A stretch of DNA of 54,643 nucleotides from Oligoflexus sp. GTDB lineage: Bacteria > Bdellovibrionota_B > Oligoflexia > Oligoflexales > Oligoflexaceae. The notes beneath the pieces were generated by a model. That model saw only the letters and a list, made by a program, of their open reading frames with translations, did no database searches and had not been told where the DNA came from. Made by a program: the position numbers and the translations under genes. The stretch covers positions 1 to 54,643 of the forward strand of contig NZ_DASTAT010000131.1 in assembly GCF_035712445.1 (NCBI RefSeq), in the 5' to 3' direction. Below, piece by piece: positions 26,844 through 36,049 of this stretch; position 1 is the stretch's first letter, and each line of letters opens with the position of its first letter.

Positions 26844-26946
26844 GTCAGACTCCTTCGTCACGATCGATGGCTGACAAGCGACCCGGCCTTTTATTGCGGG
26901 TTGAGCATTCTTACTTTTCGGAAAGTGGGGTTCAATTGGAGAGGGA

Positions 26947-27939
26947 GTGCCGATAAGAAACTGTGAAAATCCATTTGGAGAGCCACTTTTGCCGGGCATT
27001 TGCTTACTGCTGTTCCTTCTGCTTCTGCCCTGCGTGGCGGACGCTCAAAGCAATAGTTTGGATCCTCGCACACCCATCGTCGAGGACTTCGTGAAGCAGA
27101 GGGCCCAGAACCCCGGGCTCTATCAATCGCCTCCGATCAACCACATCGTGCCCTCGCATAACACCATCACCTATGCCGGACAGTTTGAAGAGGTGAACCT
27201 GAAGCTGATGCAGGAGCCGGAAGGCCTGACCGCTGTGAATCCGAATAATGCCGTGACGGTCACAGGTTATAAGATGGAACCGCACCTCGCCCTTTCGCTG
27301 AAAAACATCGCGATCGGATTTTCCATCGAACGTTCGAAACTCGCCGAAGAGTGGACCTATGGCGACGCTTATAACAGTTTTCAGAGAAAACAAAAATCGA
27401 CTCTCGAAACCAGCGGCCTCGGATTGAATCTCGCATTTGTGCCCTTCCCGAAAATGCATAAGAAACTCCGTCTCGCCATGATCCTCGGCGGCAAGAGTTT
27501 GAATGCGAAGCATGGCGTCAGCTATGTCAAATCATTAAATGGGCCGGTTTCCATTGAAAATGCGGATATGCAAAGCTTCCGTTACACGGTCAACTACTAC
27601 GAGGCCGGACTCAACCTCAGCTGGTTCGTCCTGAAGCGCTTTGCCATCGTTCCCTGGGCTGATTATGCGATGTATGATGTCGCGGGCGCGCAGGCGATTT
27701 TCAATTCTGAGAAATATTCGAGCGGGGAACTGAAGGCCGTCATGGAAAATGACCTCGACCTTTTTTTCCTGAGCTATCCCAAGTTTCGTTACGGCCTGGA
27801 TTTTTCCGTGCAGGTGCTCGGTTTGGAAGTGAGGATCGGCGGACTGCTCGGAACTCTGGCGAATCTGAACAAATCCGTCGATTACATTGAAGATAAATCG
27901 GTTACCATCAGCGTGTCGGTCGAACAAAAAGGCAATTAG
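26947..27939 (+). CDS. Exported protein of unknown function, possibly outer-membrane beta barrel
   Basis: The 330-aa product starts at GTG 26947, with a purine-rich GGAGAGGGA just before it, slightly too close to be ideal. A hydrophobic segment LLPGICLLLFLLLLP (about 14-28), ending CVADAQ, is a signal peptide. The mature part alternates hydrophobic and polar residues (for example ALSLKNIAIGFSIERS, then YTVNYYEAGLNLSWFVL) in the way of outer-membrane strands, with no recognised family; a resemblance to DUF4421-type proteins is possible. Its stop lies 33 bases before the convergent hldE stop inside a small duplicated sequence. Confidence 0.55.
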   Translation: MPIRNCENPFGEPLLPGICLLLFLLLLPCVADAQSNSLDPRTPIVEDFVKQRAQNPGLYQSPPINHIVPSHNTITYAGQFEEVNLKLMQEPEGLTAVNPNNAVTVTGYKMEPHLALSLKNIAIGFSIERSKLAEEWTYGDAYNSFQRKQKSTLETSGLGLNLAFVPFPKMHKKLRLAMILGGKSLNAKHGVSYVKSLNGPVSIENADMQSFRYTVNYYEAGLNLSWFVLKRFAIVPWADYAMYDVAGAQAIFNSEKYSSGELKAVMENDLDLFFLSYPKFRYGLDFSVQVLGLEVRIGGLLGTLANLNKSVDYIEDKSVTISVSVEQKGN

Positions 27940-27990
27940 GCGTCCAGCCCCACGCGCCCAGCCAAAAGCCAACTAAGCATCCAGCCCCAC
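27931..27990. repeat. Imperfect direct repeat at the 3' end of hldE
   Basis: On the plus strand, GTCCAGCCCCACGCGCCC (27942-27959) and ATCCAGCCCCACGCCC (27975-27990) are near copies. On the minus strand both read GTGGGGCTGGA[CT]GC[CT]TA, that is the last codons VGLDA plus a stop. The second copy is the true end of hldE; the first is an extra copy beyond it, and it carries the stop of the convergent gene nearby. Confidence 0.5.
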
Positions 27991-29466
27991 GCCCTTGTTC
28001 TCCTTCACCCGACGCACGATATCGCTGGTCGACAGACCTTCCACAAAAGGAATGCGTTCCACCGTTCCACCGTTCGCCTGCACGACATCCGCGCCTACGA
28101 TCTGATGCACTTCGTAGTCAGCACCTTTCACCAAAACATCCGGCATGATCTCCGCGATCAAGCGGGCCGGAGTATCTTCATCGAAGGGCACGACGAAATC
28201 CACGCACTGGAGCGCCGCGAGCAGACGCATGCGCTGATCACAGGAAATGATCGGCCGGCTGGCGCCTTTGAGTTCCCGCACGGATCGGTCGGTATTCACA
28301 CCGATCACGAGCAAGTGACCACGCGAACGCGCCTCTTCCAGATAGGAAATGTGCCCGGCATGCAGGATATCAAAGCAGCCGTTGGTGAAGACGACCTTCT
28401 GGGCCCGCTTGCCAATGGGACCAATCGCGGCCTTCACATCGCGGCTGTCCATGATCTTATTCGTGGTTTGGGTGAATCCAAAATGATGCTGGGTTTCCTC
28501 GCGCTCCAGAGCCTCGATCAGCTCATGCCGAAGGATAGGCTGCGTGCCCCACTTTTCCACGACGCGGCCGGCGGCGGTATTGGCGAGGCGCATGGCTTCA
28601 AAAAGGGAAAGTTTCGCACCCAGGCCCAGAGCCATGATCGAAACCACAGTATCACCGGCGCCCGAGACATCGAAAACCTCGCGCGTCACAGCGGGAAGAT
28701 GCTGCTTCTCATGGGTTTTGCCTGCCAGTCCGAGCATCCCTTCGGCGCCCAGGGTGACGAGGATATTTTCAATCTGATAGTTCTTATAGAGCTGCTCAGC
28801 CAATTCATGAGCCGGAATCTGGGCGCTGCTGTCAAGACTCAGGGCATCACAGGCTTCCTTGCGATTGGGCGTCACCAGCGTGGCGCCTGCATACTGGCTA
28901 TAGTCCTTGCCCTTGGGATCTATGACGACGGGAACTTGACGCTGACGGGCAAGTTTAATCAATCGCTGCAGAAATTCACGAGGCAGGCCGCCTTTACCAT
29001 AATCACTGAGCAGCATCACATCGAAATTTTGCTTTTCCACATATTGATAAAGATCATCCTGCATCCACTGCGGGATGGACTTCACTTCTTCCCAGTCCAC
29101 GCGCACCAGCTGCTGATGATTGGCGGTGATGCGCGTTTTGCGGACAGTCGGACGCTCGGGATCGGTGAAGACACCTTTCACATCCACGCTATCCGCTTTC
29201 AAGAGCTGCCGCAGTTGATCCGCGGCTCCATCATTCCCACAGACCCCGACCATCATGGCTTCCCCGCCGGCCAGCTGAATATTCCGGGCCACGTTCGCAG
29301 CACCGCCTGCCGTGATGGAAGTCTTGCGCACAAGATGCACTGGGACAGGCGCTTCCGGCGATATGCGATTGACGACGCCATCCAAATATTCGTCCAGTAT
29401 GAGGTCGCCGATCACGGCCACGCGCACTGATTTCTGATCCCAGGCAAGTTTAGGTTTTGTCCACAT
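27973..29466 (-). CDS. hldE: Bifunctional heptose 7-phosphate kinase / heptose 1-phosphate adenylyltransferase
   Basis: ATG 29466 is used, with GAGGA 8 bases upstream, giving 497 aa; E. coli HldE is about 477. The N-terminal PfkB-like kinase (about 1-330) shows GDLILDEYLDG, SPEAPVPV, GGAANVA and the catalytic DVSGAGDTVV. The C-terminal nucleotidyltransferase (from about 355) shows TNGCFDILHAGHISYL with the HxGH motif and ISCDQRMRLL. It makes ADP-heptose for the LPS inner core, so the organism makes heptose-containing LPS. It stands alone, divergent from the sigma-54 flagellar promoter. Confidence 0.96.
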   Translation of the reverse strand: MWTKPKLAWDQKSVRVAVIGDLILDEYLDGVVNRISPEAPVPVHLVRKTSITAGGAANVARNIQLAGGEAMMVGVCGNDGAADQLRQLLKADSVDVKGVFTDPERPTVRKTRITANHQQLVRVDWEEVKSIPQWMQDDLYQYVEKQNFDVMLLSDYGKGGLPREFLQRLIKLARQRQVPVVIDPKGKDYSQYAGATLVTPNRKEACDALSLDSSAQIPAHELAEQLYKNYQIENILVTLGAEGMLGLAGKTHEKQHLPAVTREVFDVSGAGDTVVSIMALGLGAKLSLFEAMRLANTAAGRVVEKWGTQPILRHELIEALEREETQHHFGFTQTTNKIMDSRDVKAAIGPIGKRAQKVVFTNGCFDILHAGHISYLEEARSRGHLLVIGVNTDRSVRELKGASRPIISCDQRMRLLAALQCVDFVVPFDEDTPARLIAEIMPDVLVKGADYEVHQIVGADVVQANGGTVERIPFVEGLSTSDIVRRVKENKGVGLDA

Positions 29467-29654
29467 TGATGTGTCCTCGTCAGCGGGAAAGGTCCATTCT
29501 CTAGAACATTTATCCATACTACCAAAGCGCGGGCAAGTCAAAGACATGACACAAAGGCATGTGATCGTCAGGCCTTTGACTCCGGCAAAGCTCGCCCAAT
29601 GACGGGTTCTTGGCGCCGTCAAGTTTTAGATAATGATTTGCCACCCTTAAAATA

Positions 29655-29670
29655 TGGCACGGCGGTTGCA
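29655..29670 (+). promoter_or_regulatory. Sigma-54 promoter of flagellar operon
   Basis: TGGCACGGCGGTTGCA is an exact match to the -24/-12 consensus TGGCACG-N4-TTGCW. The predicted start is near 29682, 33 bases before the first gene. The operon's second gene encodes a sigma-54 activator, so the operon should depend on sigma-54 and may regulate itself. Confidence 0.85.
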
Positions 29671-29714
29671 ATCCAAGCCTTGCCGACAATACCATTACCG
29701 AGGTCTCCGTACCC

Positions 29715-32051
29715 ATGCGCACACTGTTTGCCGCATTGCGAATCCTTTTGCTCATCGCCCTCACCCTTGTGAGCGCCGAGGCAGGAACGCTATTTGGGAA
29801 GCAGCGTTACAGTCAAATCGTATTGCCCTTCCCGGACGAAAGGGTCTTCAGCTATCGCTATGAACCGAGCGAGCGGGCCGTCGTCCTTGAAATCCAGGGC
29901 ACCCATACCAGCGAACTGGAACCCGTCTTTCACTATGATGAATCCGTCGTTCGTCGGGTTTTCTTCAAGGATCAGGGCGGCCAGGGCACCGAAGTGAAAA
30001 TGGTTCTGCGCGACGATGCCGTTCGCGTCATGGTCAATAGTTTTACAGAACCTTTCCGCATCACGATTGATTTCTTTGATGCGGATTATAAGGAAACGCA
30101 TGATCCGACGACCGGCCTTCCGCTGGTTCCCGTGGCTCAGGGTTCGGCCGTGGGCAGTGACGTCCCAACCTTGACTGATAGTGCGCCGACGGCTGCGCCT
30201 TCCGAATCCGTAAGTGCACTGACGGAGCCGAGCGGCAAACGCCGCCTTCTGCAGCCGCAACCCGAGGCCATTCGCACTCCTCAGGAACTCGTGGTCAAAC
30301 TCAATGATACGAGCGGTGGCCTGGGTCAGTCATGGAAAACTTATCCGCCTTATATCTATCGCATACAGATCGCCACCTTCAAAACCGGCAAAAGCTATGA
30401 AGGCTGGCTGAAGCAGAATGCAGGCAAGGCGATGACCGGACCTGAAGCGATGGCCCAGTATTCCGGTCAGCTCTTTGACTTTGGTCATGAGAATCGGGCC
30501 CTCGTCGGTTACCAGAAGGTCCTGCATGATGATCCAGGCGTGTTCGATCGCAGCGCCGAGCATATCTGGAAACTGGCTGAAATTCATCTGGGTCAAGGCA
30601 ACCTGACTCTTGCGGATGGATACTATGAAAGTCTTCAGCAGAAACATCCCGACAGTCCTTTGGCCGGCTTCGGTGCGATGCGCCGCCTCGATATCAAATC
30701 CATTCGTGCGATTCAGCAGGGCAAGGCCCAGGACATGGCGCAGCTGAGCAAGGGGCTTGAGGTCATTCCCACGCGTGACAATCCCGCTCTGACCGCTCTC
30801 GCCGCTCTTCGCCGCGCCTACTGGCAGATCGATGCGGCCTCGATTCAAAAGCTGATGCCTCTTTTTGAAGAACCACCGATCGTCGGTCCGAATATCATGA
30901 TGCGTCTGGAAGAAAGTCGCGCAGGATCGGATAGCCCCCGCACGGCCTTTATGATCGACAGCATCATCCTCGGCAATCGCCTGAAGACGGAAGCCTGGAA
31001 CGCCGATACTGCGAAAGTCGCCGGTGAATACTTCGATCGCTACAAAGGCAAGGCCACCGAACCTTTCCGCCCCCTTCTTTTGAAGCGCTGCGAATCGAGC
31101 ATCCTCGTGAGCATCGATCGTCATCTGAAGGCCCAGGAATACGTGAACGTGATCACGATCATCGAAAGCCTGCCCAAGAGCATGGACGAGCTGAAGAAGA
31201 CCACATCCGTGAGCTGGGCCGCCGCCGAATCCTACCGCCGCATGAAGCAGCCCTTGGCCTCGCTCCCATACTATGAGAACGCGGCGAAGACCACGGATAA
31301 CAAACCCGATCAGTTCCGCGCCTGGTTCTGGCACATGCAGGCCGCCATGAAGGGCCTCGATAACGAGACGGCTCGTAAATCCGGCAAGGACGTTCTGGAT
31401 CGTCTGCAAAAGAATCTCGCGGTATCCGATCGCAATGCGTGGGAAAGCTGGAAGTCCCTGACGCCTGATGAGAAAAACACGATCTTCGCGGAAATCAAGG
31501 CGGATCTGGAAGCGAACCTGACGGCACCCCAGCTGGTCCGCACCCCGCCGAAGATCCTTCTGGAAACCTGGAATCAGCAGCTCGCGACGGAAACTCCGAC
31601 ATCGGGCGCAGCCGTCGGCAACACCAGGGCTGAAGGCCAGCCCACGGCACGGATGATTTATCTCTTTGCCGACCTCAGCAAGCGCTTCGAGCAGCTCAGC
31701 ATGGATTCCGAACGCAAGGCTTCCAAGCAGCTTCTCAGGAAGATCAATCTGAAGTCCGCGCCACCTGGCAAGGATGCTCTTCAGGTCTGGACCAATGAAC
31801 TCACAGCCCTTGCCGAAGAGCATCGCCGTAACAACGATTATCTGGAGGCCGGCCGACTCTATACCCTGACCGGCACCGAAAACAATCAGTGGGAAGGTCG
31901 CGCCGAGGCTCTTTATAAAGGCGGACTCCTGCTCTACAGATCGGGCCGCCGTGACGAAGCCATGGCTGCCTTCCAAAAAGCCGCCGATGACGGCAACAAC
32001 CTGTTGTATGCCGAACTTGCTAAGAAGCGTTTGGAGCAAATCCAAAGATAG
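29715..32051 (+). CDS. Exported TPR protein at head of flagellar operon
   Basis: The 778-aa product has a signal peptide (MRTLFAALRILLLIAL..., cleaved near AEA). A beta-rich N-terminal domain (about 30-130) resembles an AMIN-like fold, with blocks FSYRYEPSERAVVLEIQG, EPVFHYDESVVRRVFF and FRITIDFFDADY. A Pro/Ser/Thr-rich linker (about 135-180) and some 550 residues of TPR-like helices follow (for example EAGRLYTLTG and ALYKGGLLLYRSGRRDEAM). AMIN domains target periplasmic structures, so a peptidoglycan-linked motor or assembly scaffold is plausible. It lies directly behind the sigma-54 promoter and 10 bases before the activator gene, which ties it to flagellar biogenesis. No match to a named flagellar protein was recognised. 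Confidence 0.75.
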   Translation: MRTLFAALRILLLIALTLVSAEAGTLFGKQRYSQIVLPFPDERVFSYRYEPSERAVVLEIQGTHTSELEPVFHYDESVVRRVFFKDQGGQGTEVKMVLRDDAVRVMVNSFTEPFRITIDFFDADYKETHDPTTGLPLVPVAQGSAVGSDVPTLTDSAPTAAPSESVSALTEPSGKRRLLQPQPEAIRTPQELVVKLNDTSGGLGQSWKTYPPYIYRIQIATFKTGKSYEGWLKQNAGKAMTGPEAMAQYSGQLFDFGHENRALVGYQKVLHDDPGVFDRSAEHIWKLAEIHLGQGNLTLADGYYESLQQKHPDSPLAGFGAMRRLDIKSIRAIQQGKAQDMAQLSKGLEVIPTRDNPALTALAALRRAYWQIDAASIQKLMPLFEEPPIVGPNIMMRLEESRAGSDSPRTAFMIDSIILGNRLKTEAWNADTAKVAGEYFDRYKGKATEPFRPLLLKRCESSILVSIDRHLKAQEYVNVITIIESLPKSMDELKKTTSVSWAAAESYRRMKQPLASLPYYENAAKTTDNKPDQFRAWFWHMQAAMKGLDNETARKSGKDVLDRLQKNLAVSDRNAWESWKSLTPDEKNTIFAEIKADLEANLTAPQLVRTPPKILLETWNQQLATETPTSGAAVGNTRAEGQPTARMIYLFADLSKRFEQLSMDSERKASKQLLRKINLKSAPPGKDALQVWTNELTALAEEHRRNNDYLEAGRLYTLTGTENNQWEGRAEALYKGGLLLYRSGRRDEAMAAFQKAADDGNNLLYAELAKKRLEQIQR

Positions 32052-32061
32052 GAGTGTCCTG

Positions 32062-33180
32062 ATGAACATGAAAAGCAACAATGGTGCGATCGCTCATGAT
32101 GTTGAGGAAAAAGTCAGTTCGAACGACTACCTCAACTACATGAAAGACAAACAGAGTCGCGAAAAGCAGCAGCAACAGCAGAAGCCGGCTGCCGCTCCCG
32201 CGCCTCAGGCCAATTTCATCTTTGCTGATGAAAAAATGCTGCGCATTCGTGAAATCATCAAACAGATCGCGGACGCCAACGTCCCTGTGCTGATCACCGG
32301 CGAATCCGGAACCGGCAAGGAAGTGATTGCGCGCATGATCCATATGAGCAGCAATCGCAAGGCTGATCCCTTCGTGGCGATCAACTGCGCGGCCCTGCCT
32401 CCCAATCTTCTGGAAAGCGAGCTTTTCGGCTTTGAAAAAGGCGCTTTCACAGGTGCTCACCAGCAGCACATCGGCAAGTTCGAGCAGGCCAACGGCGGCA
32501 CGCTGCTTTTGGATGAAGTGACCGAAACCGATCAAAACCTCCAGGCCAAACTTCTGCGCGCTCTGCAGGAGCAGGAAATCGAGCGTATCGGCGGCAACGG
32601 CCCGATCAAGGTCAATACCCGCATCATCGCGACGACCAATCGTGACATCACCCGTTCGGTGAAAGATGGCCGCTTCCGTCAGGACCTCTTCTACCGCCTC
32701 TACGTGATTCACCTGGAAATTCCGCCCTTGCGCGAACGTCCCAAGGATGTGGAAGTTCTGACCCGTCACTTCCTGAAGGCCTTCAGCACCCAATTCAAGG
32801 GCGAGGCCGCCACGCTCACCGCGGATGCGATGCAGAAGCTTCTGAAATACACCTGGCCCGGCAACGTGCGCGAACTCCAGAACGTGATCCAGCGCGCGGT
32901 TCTGATGGCCTCGGGCAACACCATCACCGCCAAGGAATTCGTCCTTGAGCAGAAGAAGGTGGATGACGATCTGGAATGGGTCAAGCACCTGCCGATCGGC
33001 CGCAAGATGCAGGAAGTGGAAACCCAGTTCATTCTGGAAACGCTTCGCACGCATAACGGCAACCGCACGCATTCCGCGAAGACTCTGGGCATCAGCCTCA
33101 GGACCCTTCGCAACAAGATCAACGAGTTCAACCTCGAAGGTCTGGAAGTGCCCCAGCCCGCTTCAGGAAAAGCGCTATGA
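32062..33180 (+). CDS. Sigma-54-dependent activator (FlrC/FleQ-like), no receiver domain
   Basis: ATG 32062 follows AGGAG with 8-base spacing, giving 372 aa. A short N-terminus with a Gln/Ala-rich stretch (about 33-50) replaces the usual receiver or GAF domain. The AAA+ domain follows: Walker A GESGTGKE (80-87), the sigma-54 contact loop GAFTGA (127-132), Walker B LLLDEV, and WPGNVRELQN. A Fis-type helix-turn-helix ends it (HNGNRTHSAKTLGISLRTLRN). Without a regulatory domain it may be controlled by its partner proteins or constitutively active. Its TGA overlaps the flgB start as ATGA, and the operon begins with a consensus sigma-54 promoter. Confidence 0.9.
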   Translation: MNMKSNNGAIAHDVEEKVSSNDYLNYMKDKQSREKQQQQQKPAAAPAPQANFIFADEKMLRIREIIKQIADANVPVLITGESGTGKEVIARMIHMSSNRKADPFVAINCAALPPNLLESELFGFEKGAFTGAHQQHIGKFEQANGGTLLLDEVTETDQNLQAKLLRALQEQEIERIGGNGPIKVNTRIIATTNRDITRSVKDGRFRQDLFYRLYVIHLEIPPLRERPKDVEVLTRHFLKAFSTQFKGEAATLTADAMQKLLKYTWPGNVRELQNVIQRAVLMASGNTITAKEFVLEQKKVDDDLEWVKHLPIGRKMQEVETQFILETLRTHNGNRTHSAKTLGISLRTLRNKINEFNLEGLEVPQPASGKAL

Positions 33181-33611
33181 GCAGCTTGATTGGGGGCATG
33201 TTCACCCGCGGCGACCAAATAAAGATGGCGGCGCTGGATATGCGGCTGGAACGGCAGAACGTGCTGAACGGCAACATCGCCAACGCTGAAACCCCTGGTT
33301 ATCGCGCTCTCGGCTATGACTTTGAAGAACAGCTTCAGGCTCTGGCAGGCGGTGATGAGGAATCCATGCCGATGAAAGCGGCCGATCCGCGGCACTTCCG
33401 CAGTGATCTGGTCGAGGCGGACGGCACCCTTCAGGCTGAAGTCTATGTTCGTCCCACCGAAAGCGTCGGGCAGGACGGCAACACGGTGGATGTGGATAAG
33501 GAAATGGGCGACATGGCCCAGAACCAGATCCTCTATAAGGCCACAGTGGAATTGATCAACAAGAAACTGGCGACTCTGAAATATGCCATCGCCAACGGAG
33601 GTCAGGTATGA
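33177..33611 (+). CDS. flgB: Flagellar basal-body rod protein FlgB
   Basis: The 144-aa product has the flagellar rod N-motif (QNVLNGNIANAETPGYRA, about 27-44) and a C-terminal D0 helix (QNQILYKATVELINKKLATL). Size and order are those of FlgB, a proximal rod subunit built on FliF/FliE. It overlaps the activator gene by ATGA and the flgC start by ATGA, so translation is coupled through three genes. Confidence 0.95.
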   Translation: MSSLIGGMFTRGDQIKMAALDMRLERQNVLNGNIANAETPGYRALGYDFEEQLQALAGGDEESMPMKAADPRHFRSDLVEADGTLQAEVYVRPTESVGQDGNTVDVDKEMGDMAQNQILYKATVELINKKLATLKYAIANGGQV

Positions 33612-34051
33612 GTTTCTTTAAGGCCATGAATATCAGTTCATCCGGCTTGGCAGCTCAACGCATTCGCATGAATGTCCTGTCATCCAACCTTGCGAATGCC
33701 AACACCACGCGCACACCGGAAGGTGGACCTTATAAGCGCGAGGACGTGGTCTTTGCGGCCAACCCGGCCAGCGGCAGCCCCTTCGAAGGTTTTTTGGATG
33801 AAGATACCGGCACGCAGCTGAAAAAGGTGCAGGTCGTCGATATCCATAAGGACACCAAGGCTCCGCGCATGGTTCTCGATCCTTCGCATCCCGATGCGAA
33901 TGCCGACGGCTATGTGGCGATGCCCAATATCCAGGTGATGAGCGAGATGGTGAACATGATCGCCGCCACCCGTGCCTTTGAAGCCAATACAACGGCTTTG
34001 AATGCTTCCAAGAGCATGGCGAATACCGCCATCGAAATCGGTCGCGTCTAA
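33608..34051 (+). CDS. flgC: Flagellar basal-body rod protein FlgC
   Basis: The 147-aa product opens SFFKAMNISSSGLAAQRIRM, then NVLSSNLANANTTRTPEGGPY, the FlgC/rod-protein N-motif. It ends with VNMIAATRAFEANTTALNASK, the conserved C-terminal D0 helix. Middle sequence GYVAMPNIQVMSEMV is typical of FlgC. GGAGG in the end of flgB serves as its ribosome site. Confidence 0.96.
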   Translation: MSFFKAMNISSSGLAAQRIRMNVLSSNLANANTTRTPEGGPYKREDVVFAANPASGSPFEGFLDEDTGTQLKKVQVVDIHKDTKAPRMVLDPSHPDANADGYVAMPNIQVMSEMVNMIAATRAFEANTTALNASKSMANTAIEIGRV

Positions 34052-34066
34052 TAGGAGCCTTGAGCG

Positions 34067-34399
34067 ATGCAACGCATAACATCATCGCTGCGCTTCGGCA
34101 GTGAAATCCTCGGCGAGCTGCGCGATCTGAAAGCGCAGAAACAATTCGAAAGCGCCGGTCAGGGTGAAGAAAAGCCGAAGACGAGTTTTATGGATCATCT
34201 GAAAACGGCCGTCGAGGAAGTGAACCAGGGTCAGATTTCGGCGGATAAAAAAGCCACCGACCTTGCCAATGGCAAGGATACGAATATCCACGAGACCATG
34301 CTGGCCGCTTCGCAAGCCGAACTGTCTTTCAACCTGATGGTGCAGGTGCGGAATAAAGCCCTGGAAGCCTATCAGGAAGTCATGCGCATGCCTGTTTAA
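34067..34399 (+). CDS. fliE: Flagellar hook-basal body complex protein FliE
   Basis: The 110-aa product ends with the FliE signature: DTNIHETMLAASQAELSF followed by NLMVQVRNKALEAYQEVMRM. FliE joins the MS ring to the rod. AGGAG lies 9 bases before ATG. The N-terminal 50 residues are variable, as usual in the family. Confidence 0.95.
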   Translation: MQRITSSLRFGSEILGELRDLKAQKQFESAGQGEEKPKTSFMDHLKTAVEEVNQGQISADKKATDLANGKDTNIHETMLAASQAELSFNLMVQVRNKALEAYQEVMRMPV

Positions 34400-34419
34400 T
34401 CTGCTGTTGAGGGGTGACC

Positions 34420-36039
34420 GTGGAAAGAATGAATGACTTTTTCAGGAACCTCAGTCAACGCCTGGGGGGCTTTTGGCAGTCGCTGAATGGCCCGAAGAAA
34501 ATCGCGGTCATGGCCGCGGTCGCGCTCCTGCTCGGCGGCCTTATTTCGCTCTTCTTCGTGGGCGATCGCACCGAGATGGCCTATCTCTATCCCAATCTCT
34601 CGGAAACCGACAACAACGAAATCGCTTCGGAACTGCGCAAGCAACGCGTTTCGAACTTCATCATCGACGACAAAGGCATCAAGGTTCCAGCGGAACAGGT
34701 GATGCCTTTGCGTTTGAAATTGGCCCAGGAAGGCCTGCCGACCCGCGGCATGATCGGCTGGGAGAAATTCGACGATCAGGATTTTACGCGAACCGAATTC
34801 GAGCAGAACATCAATCGGCTGCGCGCTATCCAAGGCGAGCTGGCGCGAACCATCAGTTCCATTGAAGGCATCACCTCGGCACGCGTGCATATCGTGATGC
34901 CCAAAAAAGCCCTCTTCCAGGAAGATGAGCAGGAACCCACGGCCGCGATCTATATCAAGGTTCAACGCGGCAAGGAACCGAGCCAGAAGCAGATTCGCGG
35001 CATCACCCATCTCGTGTCCCGCTCTGTCGAAGGCATGAAGCCCGAGAAGGTCACGATCATCGACCAGGAAGGCAAGATGCTGACCAAAATCGAGTCCGAT
35101 GATCCGACGACCAAGCTCACTCAGGAAATGACCTCCTATCGCCGCACCATCGAAGCGGAGATGACCAGTAAAATCAAAACTCTGGTAGGCCGCATCGTCG
35201 GCCAGGATCGCGTCGATGCCAAGGTCGATGTCGATGTGGACTTCACCCAGGAAGAGCAGACCATCAATGATATAGATCCGGATAAGGTGGTGGTGATTTC
35301 CTCGAACGTCAACAATCAGGAAATGGCCGGCAATGGCCTGAATCCCACGGGCATTCCCGGCGCCAAATCCAATGTTCCTGGTGAGCAGGAGGATCTGGCC
35401 GTCAACTCCAATTCCACCAAAAGCAAAAGAGCCAGTGAGCGGGTCAACTATGAAGTTTCGAAGACCAAACGTCACAAGGTTCTTCCCGTGGGTACGATCA
35501 AGCGCATTTCCGCGGCTGTGATCGTCGATGGAACACAGATCTATCCTTCCGATGGAACCGCCCCTGAATTCCAGGCGCGCGCACCCGACGAAATGCGCAA
35601 GATCGAGGACCTCGTGCGCTCCGCCATCGGCTTCAAGGATGGCCGTGATGAGGTGAAGGTTCATAACCTGATGTTCGAACTCGCGGCGACCCAGGTTCAG
35701 GCCATCAAAGAGAAAAAGCAGGAAAACCGCAAATACATCTCGACCCTGGTCGTGTCCTCGGTCATCGCCCTGGCCCTGGTCTTCTTCTTCGCCTTCATCG
35801 TCCGTCCTTACTTCCGCTGGCTGTCCTATGATCCCGAGCGGAAACGGAAAGAGGAGATCGTCGAGGAATTCAAGCCCGACTTGGAGATGGGCGGTATCCA
35901 GAACGTGCAGGTGAAAGAGGACGTGCCCTTCGAGAAGCTTTCGCCGCAGGAACAGATCCTTTATCTGGCCAAGCATGAGCCGGCCCGGACCACGGAAGCT
36001 CTGCGGATACTCCTGAACCCGCATCAATCGTCTCACTGA
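34420..36039 (+). CDS. fliF: Flagellar M-ring protein FliF
   Basis: GTG 34420 has GAGGGG 5 bases upstream and is preferred over GTG 34414, which overlaps that site. The 539-aa product has two membrane helices (about 24-44 and 443-463) bracketing the periplasmic ring-building domains. These contain YLYPNLSETDNNEI, YERAL-like QGELARTISSIEGITSARVH (in two blocks) and KISAAVIVDGT-type RISAAVIVDG. The cytoplasmic C-terminus ends LAKHEPARTTEALRILLNP, which has the pattern of the FliG-binding tail. It builds the MS ring in the inner membrane. Directly downstream lies fliH, not fliG. Confidence 0.95.
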   Translation: MERMNDFFRNLSQRLGGFWQSLNGPKKIAVMAAVALLLGGLISLFFVGDRTEMAYLYPNLSETDNNEIASELRKQRVSNFIIDDKGIKVPAEQVMPLRLKLAQEGLPTRGMIGWEKFDDQDFTRTEFEQNINRLRAIQGELARTISSIEGITSARVHIVMPKKALFQEDEQEPTAAIYIKVQRGKEPSQKQIRGITHLVSRSVEGMKPEKVTIIDQEGKMLTKIESDDPTTKLTQEMTSYRRTIEAEMTSKIKTLVGRIVGQDRVDAKVDVDVDFTQEEQTINDIDPDKVVVISSNVNNQEMAGNGLNPTGIPGAKSNVPGEQEDLAVNSNSTKSKRASERVNYEVSKTKRHKVLPVGTIKRISAAVIVDGTQIYPSDGTAPEFQARAPDEMRKIEDLVRSAIGFKDGRDEVKVHNLMFELAATQVQAIKEKKQENRKYISTLVVSSVIALALVFFFAFIVRPYFRWLSYDPERKRKEEIVEEFKPDLEMGGIQNVQVKEDVPFEKLSPQEQILYLAKHEPARTTEALRILLNPHQSSH

Positions 36040-36049
36040 GGTTTGAAGC

